Position numbers and translations under genes: made by a program. The notes beneath the pieces are model-generated. The model did not search any database. It was given only the letters and a program-made list of their open reading frames with translations, and was not told the DNA's origin. This document shows positions 1 through 6,940 of a stretch of DNA of 9,752 bases, piece after piece (the stretch's first letter is position 1; each line of letters begins with the position of its first letter). Source of the stretch: an uncultured Lachnospiraceae bacterium (lineage in GTDB: Bacteria > Bacillota > Clostridia > Lachnospirales > Lachnospiraceae); contig CAJUSS010000050.1 of the NCBI GenBank assembly GCA_910588895.1, positions 13,104 to 22,855 on the forward strand, in the 5' to 3' direction.

Positions 1-2
1 CC

Positions 3-608
3 GGCGCGCAGTACCTCCATCTGGACGTGATGGACGGTATGTTTGTGCCCAGCATCTCGTTTGGGATGCCGGTGATCTCTTCGATCCGGAAATGCTCGGA
101 TCAGATCTTTGACGTCCATATGATGGTGCAGGAGCCGGGACGCTATGTAGAGGATATGCGAAAGGCCGGGGCTGACCTGATCTGTGTCCATCAGGAGGCC
201 TGCATCCATCTGGACCGCACGATCGGCCAGATACGGGAGACGGGGGCAAAGGCGGGCGTGGCCCTAAACCCGGCCACTCCGATCTCTGTGCTGGACTGCG
301 TGCTGGACCAGGTGGATATGGTGCTCGTGATGTCGGTGAACCCCGGCTTTGGCGGGCAGAAGTTCATCCCATATACGATAGAAAAGATCCGCAGCCTGAA
401 AAGGGTCCTGGATGAAAGAGGGCTTAAGACCCATATCCAGGTAGACGGAGGGGTGACGTTAGAAAATGCCGGAGCGCTTTTGGGAGCAGGCGCGGACATC
501 CTGGTGGCAGGCTCCGCCGTCTTTAAAGGCGACGCGGCCGCGAACACCCGGGCCTTTTTGGAGATCTTTAAGGACTATGAAACAAAATGTGAGGCAGAGC
601 GTTTATGA
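3..608 (+). CDS. rpe: Ribulose-phosphate 3-epimerase, 5' end missing
   Basis: Interconverts D-ribulose 5-phosphate and D-xylulose 5-phosphate in the cytosolic pentose phosphate pathway. The frame is open from the left edge, and in-frame residues before the first possible start (GAQYLHLDVMDGMFVP) belong to the family, so the gene begins outside the window and roughly the first 20-30 residues of this ~220-residue TIM barrel are missing. Visible landmarks are HLDVMDG (metal/active-site His and Asp), FDVHMMV (second metal His), MSVNPGFGGQKF (phosphate-side loop) and the late VDGGV (catalytic Asp). The stop overlaps the thiN start (ATGA), which suggests translational coupling; in Firmicutes rpe commonly sits between rsgA and thiN. 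Nothing looks degraded. The GTG/ATG codons at 27 and 30 are internal, not starts. Confidence 0.96.
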   Translation, partial: GAQYLHLDVMDGMFVPSISFGMPVISSIRKCSDQIFDVHMMVQEPGRYVEDMRKAGADLICVHQEACIHLDRTIGQIRETGAKAGVALNPATPISVLDCVLDQVDMVLVMSVNPGFGGQKFIPYTIEKIRSLKRVLDERGLKTHIQVDGGVTLENAGALLGAGADILVAGSAVFKGDAAANTRAFLEIFKDYETKCEAERL

Positions 609-1258
609 AAAAGACTTGTCTGATCGTCACCGGGGGAAGATTGGATATGGACTTTGCTGGGGCTTTTTGTAAAAGCCGCCCCTTCGATCGGCTGATCGCC
701 GTGGACGGCGGACTGGCGGCGGTAAAAGCCCTAGAGCTGGTCCCGGATATGATCGTGGGCGATCTGGATACGGCAAAGCCCTCTCTGGTGGAAGAGTTTA
801 AAAAGATCCCCTATATCATCTGGGATATACACGCGCCGGAAAAGGATGCCACCGATACAGAGCTGGCGCTTAAGAAGGCCATAGCTGCCGGCTGTACCCA
901 GATCACGATCCTTGGCGCTACCGGAGGCCGCTTCGACCATATGCTGGCCAATGTGTTCCTGCTCTATGGCTGCCTCCAGCAGGGGGTGGAGGCCTGTATC
1001 GTGGACCGGCAGGATAAGATCTATCTGATCGAGGAGGAGGCGGCCTTCTCTAAGGCGGGACAGTGGGGAACGTGTATCTCCTTCCTCCCGCTTTTAGGAG
1101 AGATCAGGGGGATCACGCTGGAGGGGTTCAAGTACCCCCTTAAGGACTATGACCTGGAGATGGGCAGCAGCCGGTGCATCAGCAATGAGCTGGTGGAGGA
1201 GACGGGGCGCATACAGATCCGGGACGGGGTGGCGATCTGTGTGGAGTCGAAGGACTGA
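605..1258 (+). CDS. thiN: Thiamine pyrophosphokinase
   Basis: Transfers pyrophosphate from ATP to thiamine, giving the cofactor thiamine diphosphate in the cytosol. At 217 residues it has the usual length of the bacterial single-domain enzyme. Family landmarks are LIAVDGGLAAV near the N-terminus, the acidic VGDLDTAK loop (nucleotide/Mg binding, residues about 51-58), the DATDTELALKKA motif (about 79-90) and GATGGRFDHMLANVFLL (about 103-120). The C-terminal half is the beta-rich thiamin-binding part. The ATG at 605 overlaps the rpe stop by 4 nt and lacks a strong Shine-Dalgarno, so re-initiation after rpe is likely. The rpe-thiN pairing is a standard Firmicutes arrangement. No clear terminator follows it. 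Confidence 0.95.
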   Translation: MKKTCLIVTGGRLDMDFAGAFCKSRPFDRLIAVDGGLAAVKALELVPDMIVGDLDTAKPSLVEEFKKIPYIIWDIHAPEKDATDTELALKKAIAAGCTQITILGATGGRFDHMLANVFLLYGCLQQGVEACIVDRQDKIYLIEEEAAFSKAGQWGTCISFLPLLGEIRGITLEGFKYPLKDYDLEMGSSRCISNELVEETGRIQIRDGVAICVESKD

Positions 1259-1420
1259 GCAGGTTACGATCCACATGCACGCCAAGAGGATCCTATCGCA
1301 GAGATAGGTCGCAGATGGTCCGCTCTGGAAGGGGCCTGTCTGTGAAAAAGGGTCTTTTCTTTAAGGGTAAAATGTGCTATGTTTATCCCTGGCGAAATGC
1401 AGCATATATGTCCACGTGTA

Positions 1421-1442
1421 TTTTGACAGTGTTTTGACAGAG
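1421..1442 (+). repeat. Tandem 11-bp repeat TTTTGACAG upstream of serS
   Basis: Two copies of TTTTGACAG, starting at 1421 and 1432, lie 30-50 nt before the serS start in the 215-nt thiN-serS gap. Each contains a perfect -35-like TTGACA (1423-1428 and 1434-1439), but neither has a good -10 hexamer 16-18 nt downstream. A separate extended -10-like TGCTATGTT occurs at 1375-1383 without a convincing -35. The repeat could be a regulator half-site pair or chance; its role is unknown. Confidence 0.45.
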
Positions 1443-1473
1443 TGAAAAAGAGATACCAGGAGGGAAGCAGATC

Positions 1474-2760
1474 ATGTTAGATCTTAAGTTTGTCCGGGAG
1501 AACCCGGATGTTGTGAAGCAGAATGTCAAGAATAAGTTCCAGGACGACAAGCTGCCCATGGTGGATGAAGTGATCGGGCTGGATGCGAAGATGCGGGCGG
1601 CAAAGGCAGAGGGGGATTCCTTAAGGGCCTCCAGAAATAAGCTGTCCAAGGAGATCGGAAAGCTGATGGGCCAGGGAAAGAAGGATGAGGCGGAAGCTGT
1701 GAAGGCCCAGGTGACGGCGAACGCTGCCCGTCTGGCAGAGCTGGAGCAGTTGGAAGGGGAGCTGGAGGAGAAGATCGCTAAGATCATGATGACCCTCCCC
1801 AATATCATCGATCCCAGCGTTCCCATCGGAAGGGATGACAGCGAGAATGTGGAGATCGAGAAGTTCGGCGACCCGGTGGTGCCAGATCACGAGATCCCTT
1901 ACCATACCGATATCATGAAGCGGTTTGACGGCATCGATCTGGATGCGGCGGGAAAAGTGGCCGGGAACGGCTTTTATTACCTGATGGGTGATATCGCAAG
2001 GCTCCATTCCGCTGTGATCGCCTATGCCCGCGATTTCATGATCGACCGGGGCTTTACCTATTGTGTGCCGCCCTTTATGATCCGCAGCAATGTGGTGACC
2101 GGCGTCATGTCCTTCGCGGAGATGGATGCCATGATGTATAAGATCGAGGGGGAGGATCTGTACCTGATCGGCACCAGTGAGCATTCCATGATCGGCAAGT
2201 TCATCGATACCATCACGCCGGAGGAGAAGCTGCCCCAGACCCTGACCAGCTATTCTCCCTGCTTCCGAAAGGAGAAGGGTGCCCACGGCATGGAGGAGAG
2301 GGGCGTGTACCGGATCCATCAGTTTGAGAAGCAGGAGATGATCGTCATCTGCAAGCCGGAGGAATCCCCCATGTGGTATGACAAGCTGTGGCAGAACACG
2401 GTGGATCTATTCCGCTCCCTAGAGATCCCGGTCCGTACCTTAGAGTGCTGCTCGGGCGATCTGGCCGATTTAAAGGTGAAGTCCTGTGATGTGGAGGCCT
2501 GGTCCCCGCGGCAGAAGAAGTACTTTGAGGTGGGCTCCTGCTCCAACTTAGGAGACGCACAGGCCCGCCGCCTGAAGATCCGTGTGGATGGAGAGAAGGG
2601 AAAATACCTTGCCCACACCTTGAACAATACGGTGGTAGCTCCGCCCCGGATGCTGATCGCGTTCTTAGAGAACCACCTGCAGGCAGACGGGAGCGTGACT
2701 ATCCCGGAGGTGCTGCAGCCTTATATGGGCGGGATGAAGGTGATGATCCCGAAAGATTGA
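1474..2760 (+). CDS. serS: Seryl-tRNA synthetase
   Basis: Class II aminoacyl-tRNA synthetase that charges tRNA-Ser (and tRNA-Sec where present) with serine in the cytosol. The 428-residue length matches bacterial SerRS. Residues ~1-110 form the tRNA-binding helical arm, a charged coiled coil rich in Lys, Glu, Ala and Leu. The catalytic core follows: the serine-binding TSE motif (T234-S235-E236; many bacteria have TAE), motif 2 around R265 (CFRKEKG then GVYRIHQFEKQEM), the VEAWSPRQKKYFEVGSCSN segment, and motif 3 with its ATP-binding Arg at about R392 (LNNTVVAPPR). Motif 3 has the clostridial form rather than the LNGSGLAVGR form of E. coli. The ATG at 1474 is set by a strong AGGAGGGA at 1458-1465. 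The gene appears monocistronic. I found no convincing T-box leader upstream. Confidence 0.97.
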   Translation: MLDLKFVRENPDVVKQNVKNKFQDDKLPMVDEVIGLDAKMRAAKAEGDSLRASRNKLSKEIGKLMGQGKKDEAEAVKAQVTANAARLAELEQLEGELEEKIAKIMMTLPNIIDPSVPIGRDDSENVEIEKFGDPVVPDHEIPYHTDIMKRFDGIDLDAAGKVAGNGFYYLMGDIARLHSAVIAYARDFMIDRGFTYCVPPFMIRSNVVTGVMSFAEMDAMMYKIEGEDLYLIGTSEHSMIGKFIDTITPEEKLPQTLTSYSPCFRKEKGAHGMEERGVYRIHQFEKQEMIVICKPEESPMWYDKLWQNTVDLFRSLEIPVRTLECCSGDLADLKVKSCDVEAWSPRQKKYFEVGSCSNLGDAQARRLKIRVDGEKGKYLAHTLNNTVVAPPRMLIAFLENHLQADGSVTIPEVLQPYMGGMKVMIPKD

Positions 2761-3440
2761 GAAAAGAGCAGCCCTGTCTGAAGAGATGTCCAAAGGAGCG
2801 GGCCGAGAGGGAGCGAACGAGCTGTCTCAGGGAGCAGCCCAGGACCGATCGATAAGACCGTGCATATGATGATAAAGAGAGCATGAAACGAGAAGGGCCT
2901 GCTATGGAGATCTATGTAGTGCAGCCGGGGGACGATGTGGACGCGATCGCCGCCCGCTATGATATCGCAGTCCAAGACCTGATCTGGGCAAACCAGATCG
3001 ACTATCCATACCGCCTGGCCGTTGGCCAGGCTCTTTTGATCTTAAAGGAGCCCGATGTTCAAGATAAAAGGAGCAGGGAGAGGCCGCGGCTATGTTCATT
3101 TGGATATGCATATCCGTTCATCACGCGGCAGATACTGGAGGATACGCTTCCTTTCCTGACCGACCTCCATATCTTTTCCTATGGTTTTACAGCGGAGGGG
3201 AGACTGGTCTTTCCGGCCAGCGATGACACCTGGGTGATCGCGACAGCAGAACAGGCAGGGGTCCGTCCGATACTGACCTTGACGCCTATGGGAGCGGACG
3301 GAAATTTTAACAATGCTCTGGTGACGGCTCTGGTCCATGATCAGAGGGTCCAGCAGCGTCTGCTCTTAGGGCTATTAAAGGTCATGGAGGAGAAGCGGTA
3401 TCAAGGCCTGGATATCGACTTTGAGTATCTAAATGATATA

Positions 3441-3500
3441 ATCGGACTAAGTAAGGGGATCCTTGGAAAACAAGGGATCTTGCTTAGTCCGATCTTTTCA
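3441..3500 (+). terminator. Long hairpin at the element edge, possible terminator
   Basis: A perfect 11-bp outer stem (ATCGGACTAAG at 3441-3451 with CTTAGTCCGAT at 3483-3493) encloses a further stem (GATCCTTG with CAAGGGATC, one bulge) and a GAAAA loop. On the + strand it is followed by CTTTTCATTTC, a moderate U-rich tail, so it could stop read-through from the host gene into the element. On the - strand the following tract is weaker. It could instead be an end structure used in integration. Confidence 0.45.
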
Positions 3501-3505
3501 TTTCA

Positions 3506-3524
3506 GCAGGTTTTCTACACCTGC
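3506..3524. repeat. Small inverted repeat
   Basis: GCAGGT at 3506-3511 pairs with ACCTGC at 3519-3524 around a 7-nt loop. It lies 12 nt from the long hairpin, downstream of the leftward promoter-like sequence. The function is unknown. Confidence 0.4.
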
Positions 3525-3536
3525 CAGATCATGTAA

Positions 3537-3731
3537 CGTTGCAGATAGTATAGCACAAAAATGTCGGCATGGGAAGCGGATATGTGCGGTCAGTCCCCCT
3601 TTTTGGCTGGCTGTATACATCTGGTAAGGAAAAGCGGGCTGGTCGGTTGGACTTCTGCATAGATCGATCAGCGGAGAGAAAAAGGGAACATCGATATCGT
3701 AAAAACGCAAAAGGGATAAGGAGGACATGCC
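3537..3731. other. Non-coding left end of the element
   Basis: Together with the unrelated tail of the broken GH18 frame, about 300 nt from 3431 to 3731 hold no convincing gene. The contents are the two hairpins at 3441-3524, a leftward promoter-like pair at 3547-3575, a TGTATACA palindrome at 3612-3619, and the AAGGAGG ribosome binding site at 3718-3724 that serves the next gene. I found no convincing rightward sigma-70 promoter for the operon starting at 3732, although one would be expected here. A 135-residue minus-strand frame (3498-3905) resembles nothing I recognise. Confidence 0.5.
3547..3575 (-). promoter_or_regulatory. Leftward extended -10 promoter candidate
   Basis: On the minus strand, TTCCCA (complement of 3570-3575) is followed after 17 nt by TATACT (complement of 3547-3552), preceded by an extended -10 TG in the right place (TGCTATACT). 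Transcription would run left through both hairpins and out of the element, antisense to the broken GH18 gene. This is a consensus match only. Confidence 0.35.
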
Positions 3732-4277
3732 ATGGGAGCGTATAAAGTGACGGATAACAGGGAGAGGGTCGAGGGCAGGATCATTTTTGCCAGCCGCGAC
3801 CATGAGAGGGCATACATAGAGAACCTGCCAAGGTGCAGGTGCCAGGATGTATACCACAGAGCATTGGTGTATTGTCTGGGGATCGACAGGGATACGAGAG
3901 AACATATGGATGAGATCTATGACTTTACCACAGGGGAGGTCCGGCCTGACTGCCTGCGCAAAGGATGGCAGACCAGCGGCAGTGCCAGGATCGTCCGGAT
4001 GGCGTTCAGCCTTTACTGCAATGACGTGCCTACCGTCTATAGGATCAGAAGGGCGAGCGAGAGGCTGGAGGAATGCAGGCGTTATACGGTGGAGGATCTG
4101 TTCTGTTGCAGCTATGCCGGGTATTTTTGGGAAGCGGTCAAGATCCGGTATCCGGAGTACTGCTCATGTATCCAGGATGCAGGGCTGCCGCTGTGCTCAA
4201 GGGATATGGATACCTTGGGCAGTGACAGGACAGCGATATCTGCAGCAGGCCGGGAGGGACGGATATGTGCAGGGTGA
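3732..4277 (+). CDS. DUF6075-like protein of clostridial ICEs
   Basis: A 181-residue cytosolic protein of unknown function. The pattern (IIFASRDHERAY, then CQDVYHRALVYCLGI, TREHMDEIYDF, GWQTSGSARIVRMAFSLYC, and YTVEDLFCCSYAGYFWEAVKI followed by RYPEYC) matches, as I recall, the DUF6075 family found beside ParA in gut Firmicutes mobile elements; the family name is from memory. Five or more cysteines cluster in the C-terminal half (CC, YC, SCIQ), but no metal-binding spacing is clear. No signal peptide or membrane segment is visible. The last ~30 residues after RYPEYC look unconserved. The ATG at 3732 has AAGGAGG at 3718-3724; the ATG at 3727 is in another frame. Its 3' end overlaps parA by 13 nt, so it is the first gene of the parAB-repA operon. 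A maintenance or regulatory role is inferred only from position. Confidence 0.75.
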   Translation: MGAYKVTDNRERVEGRIIFASRDHERAYIENLPRCRCQDVYHRALVYCLGIDRDTREHMDEIYDFTTGEVRPDCLRKGWQTSGSARIVRMAFSLYCNDVPTVYRIRRASERLEECRRYTVEDLFCCSYAGYFWEAVKIRYPEYCSCIQDAGLPLCSRDMDTLGSDRTAISAAGREGRICAG

Positions 4278-5050
4278 TCACGGTGGCGAGCCAGAAGGGC
4301 GGGGTCGCGAAGACAACGACCTGTATCAACTTAGGGATCGGACTTGCCAGGGCAGGGAAGAAGGTGCTCCTGGTGGAGGCGGATGCCCAGGGGAACATGG
4401 CGGCCAGCCTTGGGATCCAGGAGCCGGACGAGTTGGATGTGACCTTGGCCAGCATCATGGAAAAGGTGATCGATGACGTGGATATCCAGCCGGGGGAGGG
4501 GATCCTCCATCATGAGGAGGGGATCGACTTTGTGCCGGCGAACATCGAGCTGGCAGGGCTGGAGGCAGCACTGGTGAACGTGATGAGCCGGGAGACGGTG
4601 CTGCGCCAATACTTGGATACCCTGCGGGGCCAGTACGACTATATCCTGATCGATACCATGCCCTCGTTGGGGATGATCACGATCGATGCGCTGGTGGCTG
4701 CAGATCGTGTGCTGATCCCGGTGGAGGCGGCATACCTGCCGATCAAAGGGCTGCAGCAGCTGATTAAGACGATCGGGAGGGTGCGCAGGAAGCTGAACCC
4801 CGGCCTGGAGATCCTGGGGATCCTGCTGACGAAGGTGGACCGCAGGGCCAACTTTGCGAGGGATATCTCCGCACGGATCAGGGAGGCCTATGGGGAGCAG
4901 GTCCGTATCTTTGAGGAGTGTATCCCCTTATCGATCCGGGCGGCAGAGACCACCGCAGAGGGGAAGAGCATCTATCGGTACGACCCCAAAGGGACCGTGG
5001 CAGCGGGCTACGGTTCCCTGACCAAGGAGGTGCTGGCAGATGAAGGGTAG
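4265..5050 (+). CDS. parA: ParA family partition ATPase
   Basis: Walker-type ATPase that, with ParB, positions and segregates DNA; here probably the excised, replicating form of the element. The 261 residues align with B. subtilis Soj without gaps at the start. The deviant Walker A is KGGVAKTT with signature K11 and nucleotide K16. The next motif is VEADAQGN, keeping D40 and Q42 but with Glu for the usual first Asp (position 38) and Ala for Pro (41). Walker B is YILIDTMPSLG with D130. A late Arg/Lys-rich stretch (ETTAEGKSIYRYDPKG) fits the non-specific DNA-binding surface. The start has GGGAGGG just upstream and overlaps the preceding gene by 13 nt; the 3' end overlaps parB by 11 nt. There is no N-terminal HTH, so it is the short, Soj/type Ib-like size. 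Self-repression by an HTH is therefore unlikely. Confidence 0.93.
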   Translation: MCRVITVASQKGGVAKTTTCINLGIGLARAGKKVLLVEADAQGNMAASLGIQEPDELDVTLASIMEKVIDDVDIQPGEGILHHEEGIDFVPANIELAGLEAALVNVMSRETVLRQYLDTLRGQYDYILIDTMPSLGMITIDALVAADRVLIPVEAAYLPIKGLQQLIKTIGRVRRKLNPGLEILGILLTKVDRRANFARDISARIREAYGEQVRIFEECIPLSIRAAETTAEGKSIYRYDPKGTVAAGYGSLTKEVLADEG

Positions 5051-5942
5051 GAGCGCACAAAAGATCAAGCTGGCTTCCTTTGATGCCCTGATGGGCATCG
5101 AGGGGCCAGAGGCCGGTGAGGCGGTCACGTCCGTCCCGATCGGGATCCTCCATGCTTTTAAGGGCCATCCCTTCCGTGTGCTGGACGATGGCAAGATGCA
5201 GGAGACGGTGGAGAGCGTAAAACGGTATGGCGTGCTGGTCCCGGGGATCGTCCGGCCACATCCGGACGGGGGCTATGAGGTCATCGCCGGACACCGCAGA
5301 TGGCGGGCCTGTGAGCTGGCTGGGATCGGGGAGATGCCGGTGATCATCCGTGAACTGGACGATGACGAGGCTACCGTGATCATGGTGGATACGAACATCC
5401 AGAGGGAGGACCTGTTGCCCAGCGAGAAGGCAAAGGCCTACAAGATGAAGTATGCGGCCATAAAGCACCAGGGCAAGAAGAGCGGCAGACATACAGCGGA
5501 TGAAGTGGGTGAGGCTGCAGGGGAGAGCGGGAGGACGGTCCAGCGCTATATCCGTCTGGCCGAGCTGGAGCCAGGGCTGCTGGACCATGTGGATGCAGGG
5601 AGGATCCCGATGGTGGTCGGGGAGCTGCTGTCCTATCTGCATGGGGACGAGCAGGCCTGGGTAGCAGGGATCATCGCGGATAGCGGATCGTTCCCATCGA
5701 AGGTGCAGGCAGAGCAGCTGCGGGCTCTCAGTGAGACCGGTGAGCTGACCGCCAGCCAGGTATGTATGATCCTGGCAAAAAAGGAAAAGGGAAAGGCGGG
5801 GGCATCCATCCCGATCAAGAAGATCAGGGGGTATTTCCCAGCAGGTTACACGAGAGACCAGATGGAAGAGGTCATCTATAGGCTCCTGGAAGGATGGAAA
5901 CGGGATAGAGGAGGAGCGGCGGATGAAGGAGATCAGCTTTGA
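5040..5942 (+). CDS. parB: ParB/Spo0J family partition protein
   Basis: DNA-binding partner of ParA, expected to load on a parS-like site and spread as a CTP-dependent clamp. Of 300 residues, the N-terminal domain carries VLVPGIVRPHPDGGYEVIAGHRRWRAC, with the GHRR phosphate-binding motif at about residues 84-87 and the DTNIQREDLLPSEKAKAY segment at 117 onwards, both ParB hallmarks. A helix-turn-helix follows (about residues 150-190: DEVGEAAGESGRTVQRYIRLAELEPGLLDHV). The C-terminal ~60 residues are charged and probably dimerise. It overlaps parA by 11 nt and repA by 20 nt, so expression is probably coupled. Its binding site is not known; the three palindromes at 6941-7102 are the best candidates in the window. 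A Noc-like or regulatory ParB is possible, but the adjacent ParA favours partition. Confidence 0.92.
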   Translation: MKGRSAQKIKLASFDALMGIEGPEAGEAVTSVPIGILHAFKGHPFRVLDDGKMQETVESVKRYGVLVPGIVRPHPDGGYEVIAGHRRWRACELAGIGEMPVIIRELDDDEATVIMVDTNIQREDLLPSEKAKAYKMKYAAIKHQGKKSGRHTADEVGEAAGESGRTVQRYIRLAELEPGLLDHVDAGRIPMVVGELLSYLHGDEQAWVAGIIADSGSFPSKVQAEQLRALSETGELTASQVCMILAKKEKGKAGASIPIKKIRGYFPAGYTRDQMEEVIYRLLEGWKRDRGGAADEGDQL

Positions 5943-6939
5943 CTATTTCCGTGGGCTGGGAGCGGAACAGTACAGCTTCTTCCGGGTGCCGAAGGTGCTC
6001 TTTACAGAAGGATGCTTCAGCGACCTCTCTTGCGAGGCGAAGGTCCTATACGGCCTTATGCTGGACCGCATGGGCCTCAGCCTCAAGAACCGTTGGATCG
6101 ATGAGGAGGAGAGGGTGTACATCATCTTCACTGTGAGGGAGATCATGGGGCTCATGGGCTGCCGGACTCAGAAAGTGGCTAAACTGCTGGATGAGCTGGA
6201 TGTGAGGACTGGGATCGGATTGATCGAGAGGAGACGACCGGGGCTGGGTAGGCCTAATGTGATCTATGTGAAGAACTTCATGCTGAGAGAGATGGTGGAT
6301 AGGCCGGTATCGGAAGGAAGGATGATGGACGGAACGACGGGATCTGCACGAGATCTTGAGGATCAAGATCCAAGAGGTCTGGATATCAAAATTCCAGACT
6401 TTCGAAAATCAAAGATCAAGAATTTTGAAAATCAAAATTCAGGAGTTTTGAAAATCAAAGATCAAGAATTTCGAAAATCAAAAACTAATAAGACTGAGTC
6501 TAATAAGACTGACTCTAACGATACTGACTCTATCCATCTATCTATCCATCCTCCAGGAGAGATAGATGCGATGGACGAGGTGGAGGGATACCGGGAGGCC
6601 ATCCGAAAGAACATCGCCTATGAGTGTTTTGCTGACCGGTATTACCGGAGGGATACGGTGGATGAGCTGGTGGAACTGATGACGGATGTGATGGCGCTCC
6701 CCGATGACAGCATGGTACGGATAGCTGGTGTGGAGCGGCCGGTGACGGTCGTAAAGAGCCGGTTCATGGAGCTGGACCAGATGCACATCGAGTATGTGCT
6801 GGACTGTCTGCAGAGGAACACCAGTAAGGTGGAGAACATCCGAGGCTATCTCCTGACCACGCTCTACAATGCGCCTATGACGATTGAGAACTATTACCGC
6901 GCAGAGGTGGTCCATGATCTGTATGCCAGCAGAGGATGA
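5923..6939 (+). CDS. repA: RepA_N-type replication initiator
   Basis: A replication initiator of the plasmid/ICE RepA_N group, expected to bind the element's origin and recruit host replication proteins. The conserved N-terminal domain (about residues 10-125) reads YSFFRVPKVLF, LSCEAKVLYGLMLDRM, then VYIIFTVREIMGLMGCRTQKVAKLLDEL and GLGRPNVIYVKNF, a winged-helix pattern. Residues ~150-205 are a low-complexity linker encoded by AT-rich repeats, ending in three NKTDS-like repeats. The C-terminal domain (about 210-338) is helical and, in this family, host-specific. The start ATG lies inside parB, overlapping it by 20 nt; GGAGGAGCGG just upstream is the ribosome binding site. Family members are known to carry the origin within the rep gene, which fits the repeats seen. 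Part of the parA-parB-repA block. Confidence 0.88.
   Translation: MKEISFDYFRGLGAEQYSFFRVPKVLFTEGCFSDLSCEAKVLYGLMLDRMGLSLKNRWIDEEERVYIIFTVREIMGLMGCRTQKVAKLLDELDVRTGIGLIERRRPGLGRPNVIYVKNFMLREMVDRPVSEGRMMDGTTGSARDLEDQDPRGLDIKIPDFRKSKIKNFENQNSGVLKIKDQEFRKSKTNKTESNKTDSNDTDSIHLSIHPPGEIDAMDEVEGYREAIRKNIAYECFADRYYRRDTVDELVELMTDVMALPDDSMVRIAGVERPVTVVKSRFMELDQMHIEYVLDCLQRNTSKVENIRGYLLTTLYNAPMTIENYYRAEVVHDLYASRG
6358..6482 (+). repeat. 23-bp iterons inside repA, candidate replication origin
   Basis: The core GAAAATCAAA recurs at 6404, 6427, 6450 and 6473, exactly 23 bp apart each time. Full units at 6404-6426, 6427-6449 and 6450-6472 share the core and end in AATTT or a close variant; degenerate units can be laid out at 6381-6403 and 6358-6380 in the same register. 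As 23 is not a multiple of three, each copy is read in a different codon frame, so the repeat is not a protein repeat. The tract is strikingly AT-rich in GC-rich surroundings. RepA_N replicons are known to have iterons within rep. Confidence 0.75.
6485..6529 (+). repeat. 15-bp tandem repeats encoding NKTDS-like units
   Basis: Three 15-bp units (6485, 6500, 6515) of the type CTAATAAGACTGACT follow the 23-bp repeats. They keep codon phase and encode NKTES, NKTDS and NDTDS. A 9-bp perfect inverted repeat follows (CATCTATCT at 6535-6543 with AGATAGATG at 6560-6568). Slippage at the DNA level, a flexible protein linker, or part of the origin are all possible. Confidence 0.65.
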
Positions 6940-6940
6940 G

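Larger units (their letters stand above)
2904..3536 (+). pseudogene. LysM-GH18 cell-wall hydrolase, truncated by element insertion
   Basis: Resembles spore-associated peptidoglycan hydrolases of the YaaH/SleL type (N-acetylglucosaminidase-like GH18 with an N-terminal LysM). One LysM repeat covers residues ~2-50 (YVVQPGDDVDAIAARY, then WANQ and LAVGQALLI). A GH18 barrel begins at about residue 60 (FGYAYPF) and reaches the catalytic DxDxE motif, read as LDIDFEY with E174 as the proton donor. Directly after that, at about 3430, family similarity ends, and the remaining ~35 residues to the stop at 3534-3536 come from unrelated DNA containing a large hairpin. More than half of the barrel is missing, so the product should be inactive. 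The start at 2904 gives the family N-terminus (MEIYVVQPGD) and has AGAAGGG at 2890-2896; an in-frame ATG at 2883 would add seven residues. No signal peptide is seen, which is usual for coat-delivered members. Confidence 0.85.

Noticed and set aside
1259..1473. Possible T-box leader or terminator before serS
   Set aside because: A GGTCCGCTC-like stretch near 1317 only faintly resembles the T-box antiterminator core, and no specifier stem or terminator with U-tract is seen. A CCTATC/GATAGG hairpin (1292-1308) has no U-tract, and GAAAA/TTTTC pairing near 1344-1360 is too weak.
2761..2903. Structured gap between serS and the LysM-GH18 gene
   Set aside because: It holds direct copies of GAGCAGCCC (near 2766 and 2831) but no stable hairpin with a U-tract and no clear promoter, so no site is called.
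3498..3905. 135-codon minus-strand frame across the element's left end
   Set aside because: Considered as a small excisionase or integrase remnant, but no HTH or recombinase motif is visible, and half of it is antisense to the DUF6075-like gene.
4878..5642. 254-codon minus-strand frame opposite parA/parB
   Set aside because: His/Pro/Leu-rich, antisense to two confidently identified genes, no family resemblance.
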